64,000 nucleotides of DNA from NCBI GenBank assembly GCA_028339975.1, contig JAOLDG010000001.1, positions 1-64,000 of the forward strand. Reading direction: 5' to 3'. The notes below the pieces were generated by a model that ran no database searches, was not told the DNA's origin, and saw only the letters and a list, made by a program, of their open reading frames with translations. A program made the position numbers and the translations under genes. This stretch comes from Hyphomicrobiales bacterium. GTDB lineage: Bacteria; Pseudomonadota; Alphaproteobacteria; MED-G09. Below, one piece after another: positions 18,817-28,974 of this stretch; positions within the stretch are counted from its first letter, which is position 1, and the number at the start of each line of letters is the position of its first letter.

Positions 18817-20838
18817 TTATCTTATTTCATCATAGAATATTTTTTTAGTTAAAATAGCAGGAAGAATCTTGGGGTTAGCTTCTCCAGCTTTCCAATATAA
18901 ATATAAGGGCACACCTCCACGCTCATATTTTTTTAATTCATTGGTAATCAGGGCGTCATAATTTGTCCAATCCGCAACAAGATAAATTAATTCTCCTTTA
19001 TCTATTAACTCTTTAAATGAGTTTGATTGAAAAACTATCGCCTCGTTTACCTTGCAAGTAAGACACCAGTCAGCTGTGAAGTTTATTAAAATATTTTGAT
19101 CAGTTTTTTTATATTCATCAAAAATAGTTTTCGACCACACCTTCCCGATTGATGGCTCTCTAGTATCAAGATTTTCATTTGATTTGCTGGACAAGATAAT
19201 AAAAAGGGGTCCAAGGATAATAAAAAATATTGTAACGAATTTATATAGTCTATTCTTAGTGCTAGCTTTATAAGCAATCAAAGATATTATAACGAAGAGA
19301 AGACCAATAAATAAATCCCTCAAGCCAACAAAACCTGCTTGCCTTTGAACAACCCAAGCAAGCCAAACAGCCGTTAACGCCATGGGAATAGACATTACCT
19401 GGCCAACCCTAACCATCCAGACTCCTGGTTTAGGAAGGAAATTAAGACCCGAAGGAATTGCCGATAAAATCAAGGTTGGGAATGCTACGCCTAACCCTAG
19501 CGAGAGAAAAACTAAAAGTGAAACAAGAAATGACTGAGATAGGCCCCATCCAATAGCTGCTCCCATAAATGGTCCGGTACATGGAGTTGCCACTATCACA
19601 GTTAAGCATCCCAACAATAATGAATTAAGATATCCTGTCGTTTTTGAGCCTATGCCGCCAAGTCGCGTAAATGAGGTGCCAAATTCAATTTTAAATAATA
19701 AAGTAAAGGCAATAGCAAAAAATAAAACAGATAAGAGGCTTGAAATAGAGCTAGATTGAAGCTGCCAGCCCCAGCCAACAGCTTGGCCAAGATTTCTAAA
19801 TATAAAAGTTAGGGATAACAACAAGAGCATACTTAGCTCGACACCTAAGGAAAATGCTAGACCATGCTTCCATGCCCCTCCCTCACTTGATTCCCTTATA
19901 AAAGTCATAACCTTGAGGGCAATAACAGGAAAGACACAGGGCATAATATTTAAAATGATGCCACCTAGGAAAGCTAAAATAATAGCCAACCAAAAAGAAA
20001 GTGAGGAATCATCTGGAATAATTATCTCGGACACATATGAAACTGGTGCAGAAAAATTAGTAAATATTGTCCCTTCTTGACTGACCATTTCTAAGACACC
20101 TGAAATATTACTTATATTTTTAATTTTAGCTGGTCTTTCTATTATTATCCTCGAACCCTCATCGCTTTCGAAGTAATTTTGATTGGAGGAATATTTAATT
20201 AATCCATCTTGTTCAGGATAGAAATATACTTCTGATAAATCATTATTATTTTTCCAAGACAGCGATAGAAGTTCTGATGAAGCCTCAGCACTAACGATAA
20301 TATCACTTTCAGATGGTAATTTCTTGTACCAACTAGATAAGATTTTCCTGGATAGAGAAATGTCAGAATCATTATATTCATTAATACTAAAGTTAATTTC
20401 TGCGCTTTCGGGAATACAAATGAGTTCACATATAAGGAAATCAATTTTTGCAATAAAACGCTCTCCATTAGCATAGCTTTCATCAACTGAAAAAATGACT
20501 GGAAGAACTAACTGATCATAATAACCATAGCTCATTAGGGGCTCTACAGCAGCTCTTTCAGGTGCGGGCCAAAGCTGCTTAGTGGGAATTACTCCATCTG
20601 GTAAAGTCCATTTAATTTCAAGTGGTAAGCCTGAGTCGCCAGGATTTTTCCAGTAAGTATGCCAACCAGGATCTAAATCAAATTTTATTCCTAGAACTAA
20701 ATTTTCTCCAGGCTTTATTTCTTTTGATTCTAAAAGAATTGAAATACTCGCATGGTCAGTGACAACATTTGGTATTGTGGCATATGAAAAATTTGGAACT
20801 AAAAGTAAAATAAAGACTATAGATAAAATTTTTTTCAT
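18817..20838 (-). CDS. DsbD/ScsB-type protein-disulfide reductase
   Basis: Membrane protein that passes electrons from cytosolic thioredoxin to the periplasm, 673 residues. A signal peptide leads to an N-terminal periplasmic domain with the ScsB-like HTYWKNPGDSGLP and a CELIC pair. A CcdA-like membrane domain carries the paired cysteines of MPCVFPV and ATPCTGPF, and a C-terminal thioredoxin domain has CLTC (Cys592, Cys595). The GGAGAG ribosome-binding site is good. The CcmG-like thioredoxin at 2.6 kb is a possible electron acceptor. The larger ScsB-type N-domain separates it from classic DsbD. Confidence 0.88.
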   Translation of the reverse strand: MKKILSIVFILLLVPNFSYATIPNVVTDHASISILLESKEIKPGENLVLGIKFDLDPGWHTYWKNPGDSGLPLEIKWTLPDGVIPTKQLWPAPERAAVEPLMSYGYYDQLVLPVIFSVDESYANGERFIAKIDFLICELICIPESAEINFSINEYNDSDISLSRKILSSWYKKLPSESDIIVSAEASSELLSLSWKNNNDLSEVYFYPEQDGLIKYSSNQNYFESDEGSRIIIERPAKIKNISNISGVLEMVSQEGTIFTNFSAPVSYVSEIIIPDDSSLSFWLAIILAFLGGIILNIMPCVFPVIALKVMTFIRESSEGGAWKHGLAFSLGVELSMLLLLSLTFIFRNLGQAVGWGWQLQSSSISSLLSVLFFAIAFTLLFKIEFGTSFTRLGGIGSKTTGYLNSLLLGCLTVIVATPCTGPFMGAAIGWGLSQSFLVSLLVFLSLGLGVAFPTLILSAIPSGLNFLPKPGVWMVRVGQVMSIPMALTAVWLAWVVQRQAGFVGLRDLFIGLLFVIISLIAYKASTKNRLYKFVTIFFIILGPLFIILSSKSNENLDTREPSIGKVWSKTIFDEYKKTDQNILINFTADWCLTCKVNEAIVFQSNSFKELIDKGELIYLVADWTNYDALITNELKKYERGGVPLYLYWKAGEANPKILPAILTKKIFYDEIR

Positions 20839-21001
20839 GTCTCTCCGCTGCCTTTTTATAAAATATGATGCTCTTATCTAAAAATTTTTTTAATAATATA
20901 TATTTAGTTAATAGCCTAGCATTATCATATTAAAAGATCATTTAGATAAGTTATTTAATATATGATAGTTATTAGATTAATTACAAATTTGGGGAACCAT
21001 A

Positions 21002-22078
21002 ATGACAACTGACCACATTACAGTCTTGGGAATTGAAAGCAGTTGTGATGAAACTGCTGTTTCGATTGTAAAATTAGAAAATGAGAAAAGTGGTGAAATT
21101 CTCTCAAATGTTGTTTTTAGTCAAATTGACGAGCACATGCCATATGGTGGTGTTGTTCCAGAAATTGCCTCAAGATCCCATATCGAGAACCTGAGCCCTT
21201 TGATAGATAGGGCTTTGGATGAAGCATCATTTAAATTACAGGACATTGATGGAATAGCCGCAACATCTGGTCCCGGGCTTGTGGGCGGATTAATAGTTGG
21301 ATTGACGACAGCAAAGGGTATTGCTCTTGGTGCTGGTATTCCTTTAATAGGAGTTAATCATTTGGAGGGTCACGCTCTTACGCCACTGCTAACAAACGAA
21401 GTTTCGTTTCCATATATATTACTCCTTATCTCAGGGGGCCATACCCAGCTAATTCTTGTGAAAAGTCTTGGTAAATATATTCAGCTTGGTACAACACTTG
21501 ATGATGCAGTTGGTGAGGCCTTTGACAAAGCCGCAAAGTTTTTAGACTTAGGCTACCCCGGGGGACCTGCATTAGAAAAAGCATCAGAAAAAGGATCCAG
21601 CAATAGATTCAATTTCCCAAGGCCTCTTTTAAGGTCTGAAGACTGTAACTTTTCTTTCTCAGGACTAAAAACATCCCTCATTAGGGAAGTAAAAGAAATT
21701 GAACCATTGTCAAAAAAAGATTTAGCTGATCTATCAGCCTCCTACCAGCAGGCAATTATTGAATGTTTAACAACCAAATCAAGCAGGGCTATATCGCGAG
21801 TAAAAAAGGAATATAAGGATTTAGATATAAAGTATTTTGTAGCATCGGGTGGCGTTGCCTCAAATAAAGCAATAGGAAAAAGTCTAAATGACTTAGCAAT
21901 TAAAAATAAAATAAAATTTGTTGCCCCCCCTATAAAATTTTGTACAGATAATGCTGCAATGATAGCTTGGGCCGGAGGATTACGACTATTGAATGGTCAA
22001 AAGGATAGTTTAGAGATTCCTGTAACTCCTAGGTGGCCATTAGAGGAGATGAAACTTAATGGAGGTAACCTTGGGTAA
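21002..22078 (+). CDS. tsaD: tRNA N6-threonylcarbamoyladenosine transferase TsaD
   Basis: Transfers threonylcarbamoyl to A37 of ANN-decoding tRNAs, with TsaB, TsaE and TsaC. It is an ASKHA-fold ATPase: GIESSCDETAVSIV at the N-terminus, the metal-binding NHLEGH (His120, His124), GGHTQLILV and DDAVGEAFDKAAKFL. 358 residues is normal. An AUG follows a GGGGAAC. The 3' end overlaps gpsA. The t6A product is the substrate of MtaB at 1.4 kb. The tsaD-gpsA-yciI order is common in alphaproteobacteria. Confidence 0.97.
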   Translation: MTTDHITVLGIESSCDETAVSIVKLENEKSGEILSNVVFSQIDEHMPYGGVVPEIASRSHIENLSPLIDRALDEASFKLQDIDGIAATSGPGLVGGLIVGLTTAKGIALGAGIPLIGVNHLEGHALTPLLTNEVSFPYILLLISGGHTQLILVKSLGKYIQLGTTLDDAVGEAFDKAAKFLDLGYPGGPALEKASEKGSSNRFNFPRPLLRSEDCNFSFSGLKTSLIREVKEIEPLSKKDLADLSASYQQAIIECLTTKSSRAISRVKKEYKDLDIKYFVASGGVASNKAIGKSLNDLAIKNKIKFVAPPIKFCTDNAAMIAWAGGLRLLNGQKDSLEIPVTPRWPLEEMKLNGGNLG

Positions 22079-23078
22079 TAGTACTCATTATAATAATATT
22101 TCAGTTATGGGAGCTGGGGCTTGGGGTACGGCCATTGCTATCGCCTTATCAAAAGATAATAAGAAAATTAATATATGGGCAAAAGAAAAGGAAGTTGTCG
22201 ATACAATAAACATTAGTAATAAAAATGACTTATTTCTTCCCGGAATTAGTCTTCCATCAACTATAGTGGCGTACAATAATTTTGAGTTCCTTAAAAATAC
22301 TAATTTACTATTTTTAGTTACTCCAGCCCAATACCTGAGAAGCACATTAGAAAATATTAGGGGTCTAATTGATAATAAGATTCCAATTGTATTGTGTTCT
22401 AAGGGTGTTGAGATTGGATCACTTAAGCTCATGAGTGAGGTAGCCGATGAATACTTGCCGACTAATCCTATCGCTATTTTATCGGGACCTAGTTTTGCAA
22501 AAGATGTCGCAATTAACCTTCCGACTGCACTTACCTTAGCCTGCAAGGACAAAAGTGTTGGTAAAAAAATTGCAGAAACAATAAGTTCGCCTCAATTTAG
22601 AATTTATCAGAGTCCAGATATAGTTGGGGCACAGATTGGCGGCGCAACAAAGAATATAATAGCGATTGCCTCAGGTATTGTTTTTGGAAAAGAGCTCGGG
22701 GATAGCGCAAGGTCTGCTCTTATTACAAGGGGGTTTTCTGAAATTAGTCGTCTTGCTCAGGCATTGGGGGGTGAAGCAAAAACCTTAACCGGGCTTTCTG
22801 GGATGGGAGATTTAATCCTTACATGTAACTCCGAAACATCAAGAAATTTTACCCTGGGCATGAAGCTAGGAAAGGGAATGAATATTAATGAAGCGACTAA
22901 TGGCCTTACATCTGTGGCAGAGGGAATGTTTTCTACGAGGGCCGTCATAGAGTTAGCAAAAAATTACAATATAACTATGCCAATTACCGATTCAATTAAT
23001 AAATTAATAAACAATGAGTCTGATATTGATACAATTATTGAAGAATTATTATCACGACCACTGAAAGAGGAGGCCTAA
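22059..23078 (+). CDS. gpsA: Glycerol-3-phosphate dehydrogenase (NAD(P)+)
   Basis: Reduces dihydroxyacetone phosphate to sn-glycerol-3-phosphate for phospholipid synthesis. The dinucleotide motif GAGAWGTA, LSGPSFA, and the catalytic lysine region GGATKNIIAIASG are present, with GLSGMGDLILTC further on. The ATG at 22059 (339 residues) has GAGGAG ten bases upstream. A TTG at 22071 sits four bases after GGAGGT and would shorten it by four residues; I cannot decide. It overlaps tsaD by 20 bp. Confidence 0.95.
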   Translation: MEVTLGNSTHYNNISVMGAGAWGTAIAIALSKDNKKINIWAKEKEVVDTINISNKNDLFLPGISLPSTIVAYNNFEFLKNTNLLFLVTPAQYLRSTLENIRGLIDNKIPIVLCSKGVEIGSLKLMSEVADEYLPTNPIAILSGPSFAKDVAINLPTALTLACKDKSVGKKIAETISSPQFRIYQSPDIVGAQIGGATKNIIAIASGIVFGKELGDSARSALITRGFSEISRLAQALGGEAKTLTGLSGMGDLILTCNSETSRNFTLGMKLGKGMNINEATNGLTSVAEGMFSTRAVIELAKNYNITMPITDSINKLINNESDIDTIIEELLSRPLKEEA

Positions 23079-23079
23079 A

Positions 23080-23352
23080 ATGCTGTTTTCGATAATTTGT
23101 TTAGATCATGAAAAATCACTAGAGAAAAGGTTGGCAAACAGAGAGGATCATTTGAAATATGTTAAAGATACAGGCTTAGTTCGTTATGCAGGGCCTTTAT
23201 TGACAGATGCAGAAGAAGAGATGATGGGTAGTCTTATTGTTATAGAAACAGAAAATAAGAAAAAGGCACTGGCCTGGTCAGAAAATGACCCTTACAACAA
23301 GGCGGGGCTTTTTCAATCAGTAAAAGTTTATAAGTTCAGACAGCTAATTTAA
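23080..23352 (+). CDS. YciI family protein
   Basis: Small cytosolic ferredoxin-like-fold protein of 90 residues, of unknown function in most bacteria. The family pattern is seen in ICLDHEKSLEKRLANREDHLKYVK, VRYAGPLL and the C-terminal NDPYNKAGLFQSVKVYKF. It begins two bases after gpsA behind a GAGGAGG that lies in the gpsA end, so it is the third gene of the tsaD operon. Its stop abuts the convergent DUF1674 gene with no spacer. Confidence 0.88.
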   Translation: MLFSIICLDHEKSLEKRLANREDHLKYVKDTGLVRYAGPLLTDAEEEMMGSLIVIETENKKKALAWSENDPYNKAGLFQSVKVYKFRQLI

Positions 23353-23541
23353 TTAAAAATCAGATGTAATGCCGTTCTTTTCCCAGTCATTATATCTAGT
23401 CGGCTCAGGACCACTTCTTCCATCAAGCTCTTTTGGTAAATTAGACTTTTCTAGTTTTAGTTTTCTTTCATCGGCTTCTGACAAGGCACGCTTGGCTATA
23501 TCAGCCTGACTTTCATTATTTTTATGTAAATTTTTAGACAT
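23353..23541 (-). CDS. DUF1674 protein (SdhAF4-like)
   Basis: Protein of 62 residues with the DUF1674 C-terminal signature DGRSGPEPTRYNDWEKNGITSDF-like block, split as DGRSGPEPTRY and NDWEKNGITSDF. The family contains mitochondrial Sdh8/SDHAF4, which protects the flavinylated SDHA subunit during complex II assembly. The N-terminal half is charged and probably flexible. The sdh genes are not in the window. It is convergent with yciI, stop to stop. Confidence 0.82.
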   Translation of the reverse strand: MSKNLHKNNESQADIAKRALSEADERKLKLEKSNLPKELDGRSGPEPTRYNDWEKNGITSDF

Positions 23542-23584
23542 AAGGATATATATAACCTACCAATAAAAAATTGAAAGATAGTTT

Positions 23585-24901
23585 ATGAAAAAAAATTTAA
23601 AAAAATTTAATAATAATGTTGGGCTTTCGGCTAGAAGGATTGCTATTGAAATCTTGCTTGAGGTTTTAGATAAGTCTACTCCCCTGGATGATGTATTTAA
23701 TAAATATCTTCAGTCTGGGTCATATCTTTCTAAAATGGAACCTGAAGATCGCTCTTTTTGTAGGCTACTTGTTTCATCGACATTAAGAAATCTAACTGAA
23801 ATAGATTTCATACTTAATAAGTTTTTAAAAAAATCTCTAAATAAGTCACCTTCTAAGGTGCAAATGATTCTCAGGATAGGTATTGTACAAATTATTTATC
23901 TAAAAACTCCCGATCATGCAGCAACAAATACATCTGTTGAAATGGCTGGTGGCAAATGGAAAAGTCTTATTAATGCGATAATGCGGAGTGCCCTTAGGGA
24001 AAGGGATAAAATAAAGATCTATCAAGAGGAAAGTCCCAAAACTCCATTATGGCTAACAGAAAGGTGGAGGGCTGAGTGGGGTGAAAATTATATTAACATA
24101 GAGAATGCTCATAGGGTTTTAAGCCCTCCAATAGATCTCTGTGTAAAAGAGGATCCATTAGTTTGGGCTGATAAACTAAATGGATATTACATATCAAATA
24201 AAACAGTTAGGTTAAATAACACTAGTTTAATTTCTGATCTGGAGGGATTTGAATCGGGTGATTGGTGGGTTCAGGACTATTCATCGCAAATTCCAGCTAC
24301 ATTATTAAATATTAAAAAAGGTGATGAAGTTCTTGATCTTTGTGCAGCACCAGGTGGAAAGACTTCGCAATTAGTAGCAATGGGAGCAGAGGTTACCTCA
24401 ATTGATGGGAATAAAAAAAGAATAGAGCGACTAAAAGAAAACTTGTCTCGCCTAAATTATACATCTTCAATCATTCACTCTGATGTAAGAGATTTTAAAT
24501 CTGAAAAAAAATGGTCTAAAATTATTCTGGATGCCCCATGTTCTTCGACTGGAACACTCAGACGACACCCGGATATAATGCATATAAAAAAAGAAAATGA
24601 TATTAGGTCTTTAGAGAAACTTCAGTCTGATTTGCTTTTGTCTTCTTGGAAACTTCTTAGTGAAAATGGGAGTTTAATATATTGCACATGCTCGTTAGAG
24701 GTTGAGGAAGGTGAAAACCAAATCTTTAAATTTATTAAAGAAAATAAGGATGCAGAAATAGAAAGAATTTTACCCGGTGAAGTTAGCGGCCTCAAGGAGT
24801 TAATTACTGAGGACGGATTACTTAGAATATTCCCAGATCATTTAAGTGAAATTGGCGGGATGGATGGTTTTTTTATTGCAAGATTAAAGAAAGTATCTTG
24901 A
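23585..24901 (+). CDS. rsmB: 16S rRNA m5C967 methyltransferase (RsmB family)
   Basis: SAM-dependent RNA m5C methylase of 438 residues. An N-terminal NusB-like domain (about 15-150; ARRIAIEILLEVLDKSTPLD) precedes the Rossmann domain with LDLCAAPGGKTSQL. The two motif cysteines are in DAPCSSTGTLRRHPD (motif IV) and YCTCSLEVEEGENQ (motif VI nucleophile). The NusB domain places it in RsmB rather than RsmF or NCL types. It lies 39 bp before rpe, on the same strand. Confidence 0.9.
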   Translation: MKKNLKKFNNNVGLSARRIAIEILLEVLDKSTPLDDVFNKYLQSGSYLSKMEPEDRSFCRLLVSSTLRNLTEIDFILNKFLKKSLNKSPSKVQMILRIGIVQIIYLKTPDHAATNTSVEMAGGKWKSLINAIMRSALRERDKIKIYQEESPKTPLWLTERWRAEWGENYINIENAHRVLSPPIDLCVKEDPLVWADKLNGYYISNKTVRLNNTSLISDLEGFESGDWWVQDYSSQIPATLLNIKKGDEVLDLCAAPGGKTSQLVAMGAEVTSIDGNKKRIERLKENLSRLNYTSSIIHSDVRDFKSEKKWSKIILDAPCSSTGTLRRHPDIMHIKKENDIRSLEKLQSDLLLSSWKLLSENGSLIYCTCSLEVEEGENQIFKFIKENKDAEIERILPGEVSGLKELITEDGLLRIFPDHLSEIGGMDGFFIARLKKVS

Positions 24902-24940
24902 GTGCTTGCTTCGAAATAAAAGCTCTGTTAATGAATTTAA

Positions 24941-25603
24941 ATGGATAATCAAATAAAAATCTCTCCATCAATCTTGTCTGCTGATTTTTCATGCCTTGGC
25001 AATGAGATTGAAGAAATTGATAATGCAGGTGCCGATTATATTCATGTTGACGTAATGGACGGTCATTATGTTCCAAATATTACCATCGGTCCCGAGGTAA
25101 TAAAAGATATTAGAAAGTGTACAAATAAAGTCTTTGACGTACATCTCATGATTGAGCCAGTTAACCCATTGCTAGAAAATTTTGCAAAAGCGGGGTCTGA
25201 TATAATTACATTCCACCCTGAGGCAGAAAAAAACCCTAAAGAAACTCTCCGAATAATAAAGGGTCTTGGCTGTAAAACTGGGATTTCCTTAAACCCCGCA
25301 ACACATCTTAGTGTCCTTAATGATTTAATCGAAGAACTTGATTTAATTTTAGTTATGACTGTCATTCCAGGCTTCGGCGGTCAAAGTTTTATGGATGACC
25401 AATTGGTAAAGATTGAAAGTATTCGTAAAATGATTGATCTTACTGGAAAAAAAATAGATCTAGAGGTTGATGGTGGTATAAATTTTGAGACCGCCCCAAG
25501 GGCGATTTCGGCTGGGGCTGATGTTCTCGTTGCAGGAACAGCAACCTTTAAGGGTGGAAAAACAAAATATAAAGAAAATATTAGAAAGCTCAGAGGATCA
25601 TAA
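24941..25603 (+). CDS. rpe: Ribulose-phosphate 3-epimerase
   Basis: Interconverts ribulose 5-phosphate and xylulose 5-phosphate. It is a TIM barrel of 220 residues with the metal and catalytic motifs ILSADF, HVDVMDGHYVPN, HLMI, PGFGGQSF and VDGGI. All are intact, so it should be active. There is no clear Shine-Dalgarno. It is four bases from purH and probably cotranscribed with rsmB and purH, an order common in alphaproteobacteria. Confidence 0.96.
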   Translation: MDNQIKISPSILSADFSCLGNEIEEIDNAGADYIHVDVMDGHYVPNITIGPEVIKDIRKCTNKVFDVHLMIEPVNPLLENFAKAGSDIITFHPEAEKNPKETLRIIKGLGCKTGISLNPATHLSVLNDLIEELDLILVMTVIPGFGGQSFMDDQLVKIESIRKMIDLTGKKIDLEVDGGINFETAPRAISAGADVLVAGTATFKGGKTKYKENIRKLRGS

Positions 25604-25606
25604 AGA

Positions 25607-27187
25607 ATGTCAAAAATAAAAAGAGCGCTAATATCTGTATCAGATAAAAATGGAATTATAGATTTCGCAAAAGATCTTATTGAGTTAGGTGTTGAAATTA
25701 TTTCTACCGGAGGAACATATTCCGTTCTTTCTAAGTCTGGGTTAAAGGTAAAAGATGTTTCATCTATAACAGGTTATCCTGAAATATTAGATGGTAGAGT
25801 TAAAACTCTTCACCCAAAAGTCCATGGTGGATTGCTTGGAAAAAGAAATAATGAAGAGCATAAAAAATTAATGAAAGAACACGATATACAAAATATCGAT
25901 TTATTAATTGTAAACCTTTATCCTTTTGAAGAAACTATATTAAACAAATCTAATTATGAAACGTGTATTGAAAATATAGATATTGGTGGGCCAGCAATGA
26001 TAAGAGCGGCTGCAAAGAACCATTCGCACGTTGGGGTGATAGTAGATCCAGATGATTATGATATTATATTAAGGGAACTCAAAGAAAACCAAGCCGCGTT
26101 AAGTAATATAACATTAAAAAAATTAGCCCTAAAGGCTTATGCAAGAACCGCAGCATATGATTCTACAATTTCAAATTGGATGTCTGAAGAATTAAAAGAG
26201 CCTCTCGGGAAATTTCATGCTCTCGGAGGTGTAGAACAACAAAATCTTAGGTATGGAGAAAATCCTCATCAAAAAGCTAAATTTTATAATGATGGGTCAA
26301 ATAGGAAGGGTCTTATAACCTCTCACCAAATTCAAGGTAAGGAACTTAGCTACAATAATATTAATGATACAAATGCTGCTTTTGAACTTGTTTCTGAATT
26401 TGATGATAAAAAAGATTTTGCAGTAGCTATTATTAAACATGCAAATCCTTGCGGAGTTGCGACTGGATCAAGTCTTATTGAAGCTTACTCAAAAGCTCTA
26501 AATTGTGATTCTGTTTCAGCTTTTGGTGGAATAATAGCACTCAACAAAGGACTTGATAAAGAAACAGCTACAAAAATATCAGAAATATTTACAGAGGTAA
26601 TTATTGCTCCTAGCATTTCTGAAGATGCTAAAATAATATTAGCCTCAAAGAAAAATCTTAGAATTTTAATAACGGGTGGATTAGCGGATCCAAATCTTCC
26701 TGGCATAATGATGAAGTCTGTTTCAGGAGGCTTCCTTGCACAGACAAAAGATAATATTATAATCGAAGAGAGGGAACTTAAAATAGCTTCTTCTCGTAAG
26801 CCATCGGAACAAGAAATGAGCGATCTCTTGTTTGCATTTAAGGTAGCGAAGCACGTTAAATCAAATGCTATTGTTTATGCAAAAAATGGTGCAACGGTTG
26901 GTATTGGAGCAGGCCAAATGAATCGACTTGATTCATCTAGGATTGCAGCCCGCAAGTCAGAAGATGCTGCAAAAGCGTTGGGATTTGAAAGGCCATTGGC
27001 AATAGGTTCGGTTGTCGCTTCTGATGCCTTCTTTCCATTTGCAGATGGACTGATGGCAGCAGCTGATGCGGGTGTTACTGCTATTATACAGCCCGGCGGT
27101 TCGATCAGAGATGATGAGGTTATTGCTGCCGCAGACAAAGAAAATCTAGCAATGATATTTACTGGAATTAGACACTTCAACCATTAG
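25607..27187 (+). CDS. purH: Bifunctional AICAR transformylase / IMP cyclohydrolase
   Basis: Performs the last two steps of de novo IMP synthesis, using the 10-formyl-THF that FolD can provide. The N-terminal MGS-like cyclohydrolase domain (about 1-195) shows [22 protein letters not shown] and NLYPFEET. The transformylase domain shows LRYGENPHQ and the catalytic Lys-His in [10 protein letters not shown]. 526 residues is full length and the C-terminal IRHFNH is as expected. It ends a plus-strand run; a 213-bp gap with nested inverted repeats follows. Confidence 0.97.
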   Translation: MSKIKRALISVSDKNGIIDFAKDLIELGVEIISTGGTYSVLSKSGLKVKDVSSITGYPEILDGRVKTLHPKVHGGLLGKRNNEEHKKLMKEHDIQNIDLLIVNLYPFEETILNKSNYETCIENIDIGGPAMIRAAAKNHSHVGVIVDPDDYDIILRELKENQAALSNITLKKLALKAYARTAAYDSTISNWMSEELKEPLGKFHALGGVEQQNLRYGENPHQKAKFYNDGSNRKGLITSHQIQGKELSYNNINDTNAAFELVSEFDDKKDFAVAIIKHANPCGVATGSSLIEAYSKALNCDSVSAFGGIIALNKGLDKETATKISEIFTEVIIAPSISEDAKIILASKKNLRILITGGLADPNLPGIMMKSVSGGFLAQTKDNIIIEERELKIASSRKPSEQEMSDLLFAFKVAKHVKSNAIVYAKNGATVGIGAGQMNRLDSSRIAARKSEDAAKALGFERPLAIGSVVASDAFFPFADGLMAAADAGVTAIIQPGGSIRDDEVIAAADKENLAMIFTGIRHFNH

Positions 27188-27286
27188 GCTTTGCGTCTAA
27201 ATCAATTTATTAAATAACCAACAATCATAATTGCAAAATATCCTTACACAACAAACCGTGAGCATCTTAATTAAAAGAAGAAAACG

Positions 27287-27358
27287 ATTTTAATTTAACA
27301 AATTAAAATTTCCCTTTCCTCTATCAAATTAATAAAATTCATATCGACAAAGGGAAAT
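27287..27358. repeat. Nested inverted repeats between purH and nhaB
   Basis: ATTTTAATTT (27287-27296) pairs perfectly with AAATTAAAAT (27300-27309) around a 3-base loop. Right after it ATTTCCCTTT (27308-27317) is repeated inverted as AAAGGGAAAT (27349-27358). They lie in the 213-bp gap between the convergent purH and nhaB. The likeliest role is ending transcription from both sides, but neither looks like a classic GC-rich terminator. Confidence 0.35.
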
Positions 27359-27400
27359 AAAAAATTTGTTGTAATTAGGTCTATCTATTGGCCTTGAATA

Positions 27401-28873
27401 TTAAAGAAAAAATATAACTGATAAAACACCTACGACAGTTAGAACAATAGTGTAGGGAAGCGCCATTAAAACCATTCTTAAGTACGAAAGACCCAATAAA
27501 GGCGCTGCCGAAGAAGTTAATAAGAATAGAAATGCCGCTTGCCCGTTTGGTGTTGCCACACTTGGAAGATTTGTTCCACTATTTATCGCTATAGCCAACA
27601 AATCAAATTGCTCCCTATCAATTGCTCCGCTATCAAGGGCAGCCTTTACTTCACTAATGTAAATTGTTGCAACGAAAACATTATCACTAATCATCGACAA
27701 TATTCCATTTACCATAAAAAACATTGGAATTTGTACATCGAGTTTAAGGCTTAGAACATATGTTATTATGGGCGTAAATAAATGCTGATCATGAATTACT
27801 GCCACCACAGCAAAAAAAACAACAAGTAAGGCTGTAAATGGAAGAGCCTCCTCAAAAGCCTTGCCTAGCTCATGCTCCTCAATTACTCCATTGAATGCTG
27901 TCAAAAGAACTATTACCATTAAACCAATTAGACCAACCGCAGCGAGACCAAAAGCAAGAGAAATAACTAATATAATTGCTACCACAGCTTGTGTAATAAT
28001 TTTCATATTTTGAGATTGTGATCTTTCTAATGATTCTTTTTGATCAAAGTCGTAAAGAACTTGCCTTATGTGATCAGGTAGTTGCGTTCCGAAAGAAAAT
28101 AAAGAAAACCTTTCAATCAAATAACAAGTTAGAAGGCCTGCAATAAAGACTGGGAAAGAAATAGGAAGCATCTTTATAAAGAATTCAACAAACGTCCAAT
28201 CTGCAGCGCTTGCTATTAAGAGGTTTTGTGGCTCGCCTACTGTTGTAGAAACTCCGCCTAAAGCTGTTCCAACCGCACCATGCATCAAAAGGTTTCTAAG
28301 AAAACTTTTAAACGTAGTAAAATCATCAGAATCTTCAGAAAAACTATCCTCTTTTTCAGCAACACTCTTATAAACTTGATAAAAACCAACCGCAACAGCT
28401 ATTAAAACCGCCATAACAGTAAGGGCATCTAAAAAAGCAGAAAGAAAGGCTGCTGCAAAAACAAATAACAAAGATAAGGCTCTTTTATTCCTTATATTTA
28501 TTAATAATTTTGTAAAAATAAATAAAAGAAAATCTTTCATAAAATAAATACCAGCCACCATAAACACTAAAAGTAAAATCACTTTTAAGTTGGCATCAAC
28601 TTCGTAATAAATTTGACCTGTATCAGTTAAGCCCATCAAAACACACTCTATTGCTATTAAGCCGCCAGGTTGGAGTGGGTAGCACTTAAGAGCCATAGCT
28701 AGAGTAAAAATAAACTGTGTTAAGATTATCCATCCAAGTATAAAGCCAGCAGGAAGACCCATTACTTCTAATACTGTAAAAATAATTGGATTAGCAATTA
28801 AGAAGGAGATAATTGTATTTTTATACCAATTTGGAGCTGCCCCCAAAAAATTATTATAGATAGAATTAATCAT
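27401..28873 (-). CDS. nhaB: Na+/H+ antiporter NhaB
   Basis: Electrogenic sodium/proton antiporter of the inner membrane, 490 residues, with about twelve hydrophobic segments. NhaB hallmarks include the N-terminal [18 protein letters not shown], the conserved [10 protein letters not shown] and [15 protein letters not shown] blocks, and [10 protein letters not shown]. The frame opens at a TTG 15 bases earlier, but the ATG at 28873 after GGGAGATAT is preferred. NhaB is best known from gammaproteobacteria and fits a sodium-rich habitat. It is followed on its strand by nothing; btuB lies upstream with its own riboswitch. Confidence 0.93.
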   Translation of the reverse strand: MINSIYNNFLGAAPNWYKNTIISFLIANPIIFTVLEVMGLPAGFILGWIILTQFIFTLAMALKCYPLQPGGLIAIECVLMGLTDTGQIYYEVDANLKVILLLVFMVAGIYFMKDFLLFIFTKLLINIRNKRALSLLFVFAAAFLSAFLDALTVMAVLIAVAVGFYQVYKSVAEKEDSFSEDSDDFTTFKSFLRNLLMHGAVGTALGGVSTTVGEPQNLLIASAADWTFVEFFIKMLPISFPVFIAGLLTCYLIERFSLFSFGTQLPDHIRQVLYDFDQKESLERSQSQNMKIITQAVVAIILVISLAFGLAAVGLIGLMVIVLLTAFNGVIEEHELGKAFEEALPFTALLVVFFAVVAVIHDQHLFTPIITYVLSLKLDVQIPMFFMVNGILSMISDNVFVATIYISEVKAALDSGAIDREQFDLLAIAINSGTNLPSVATPNGQAAFLFLLTSSAAPLLGLSYLRMVLMALPYTIVLTVVGVLSVIFFL

Positions 28874-28974
28874 TGATATATCTCCCAATTATTTTTTTAA
28901 AAATAGACTTAAATCATCAAAGTTCTGATAACATAATTTTATCAAAAAAAACAAGCTAAAGCAAAAGACTTAAG

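Noticed and set aside
22088-22552. Open frame of 154 codons opposite gpsA
   Set aside because: Antisense to gpsA; no motif and no start context.
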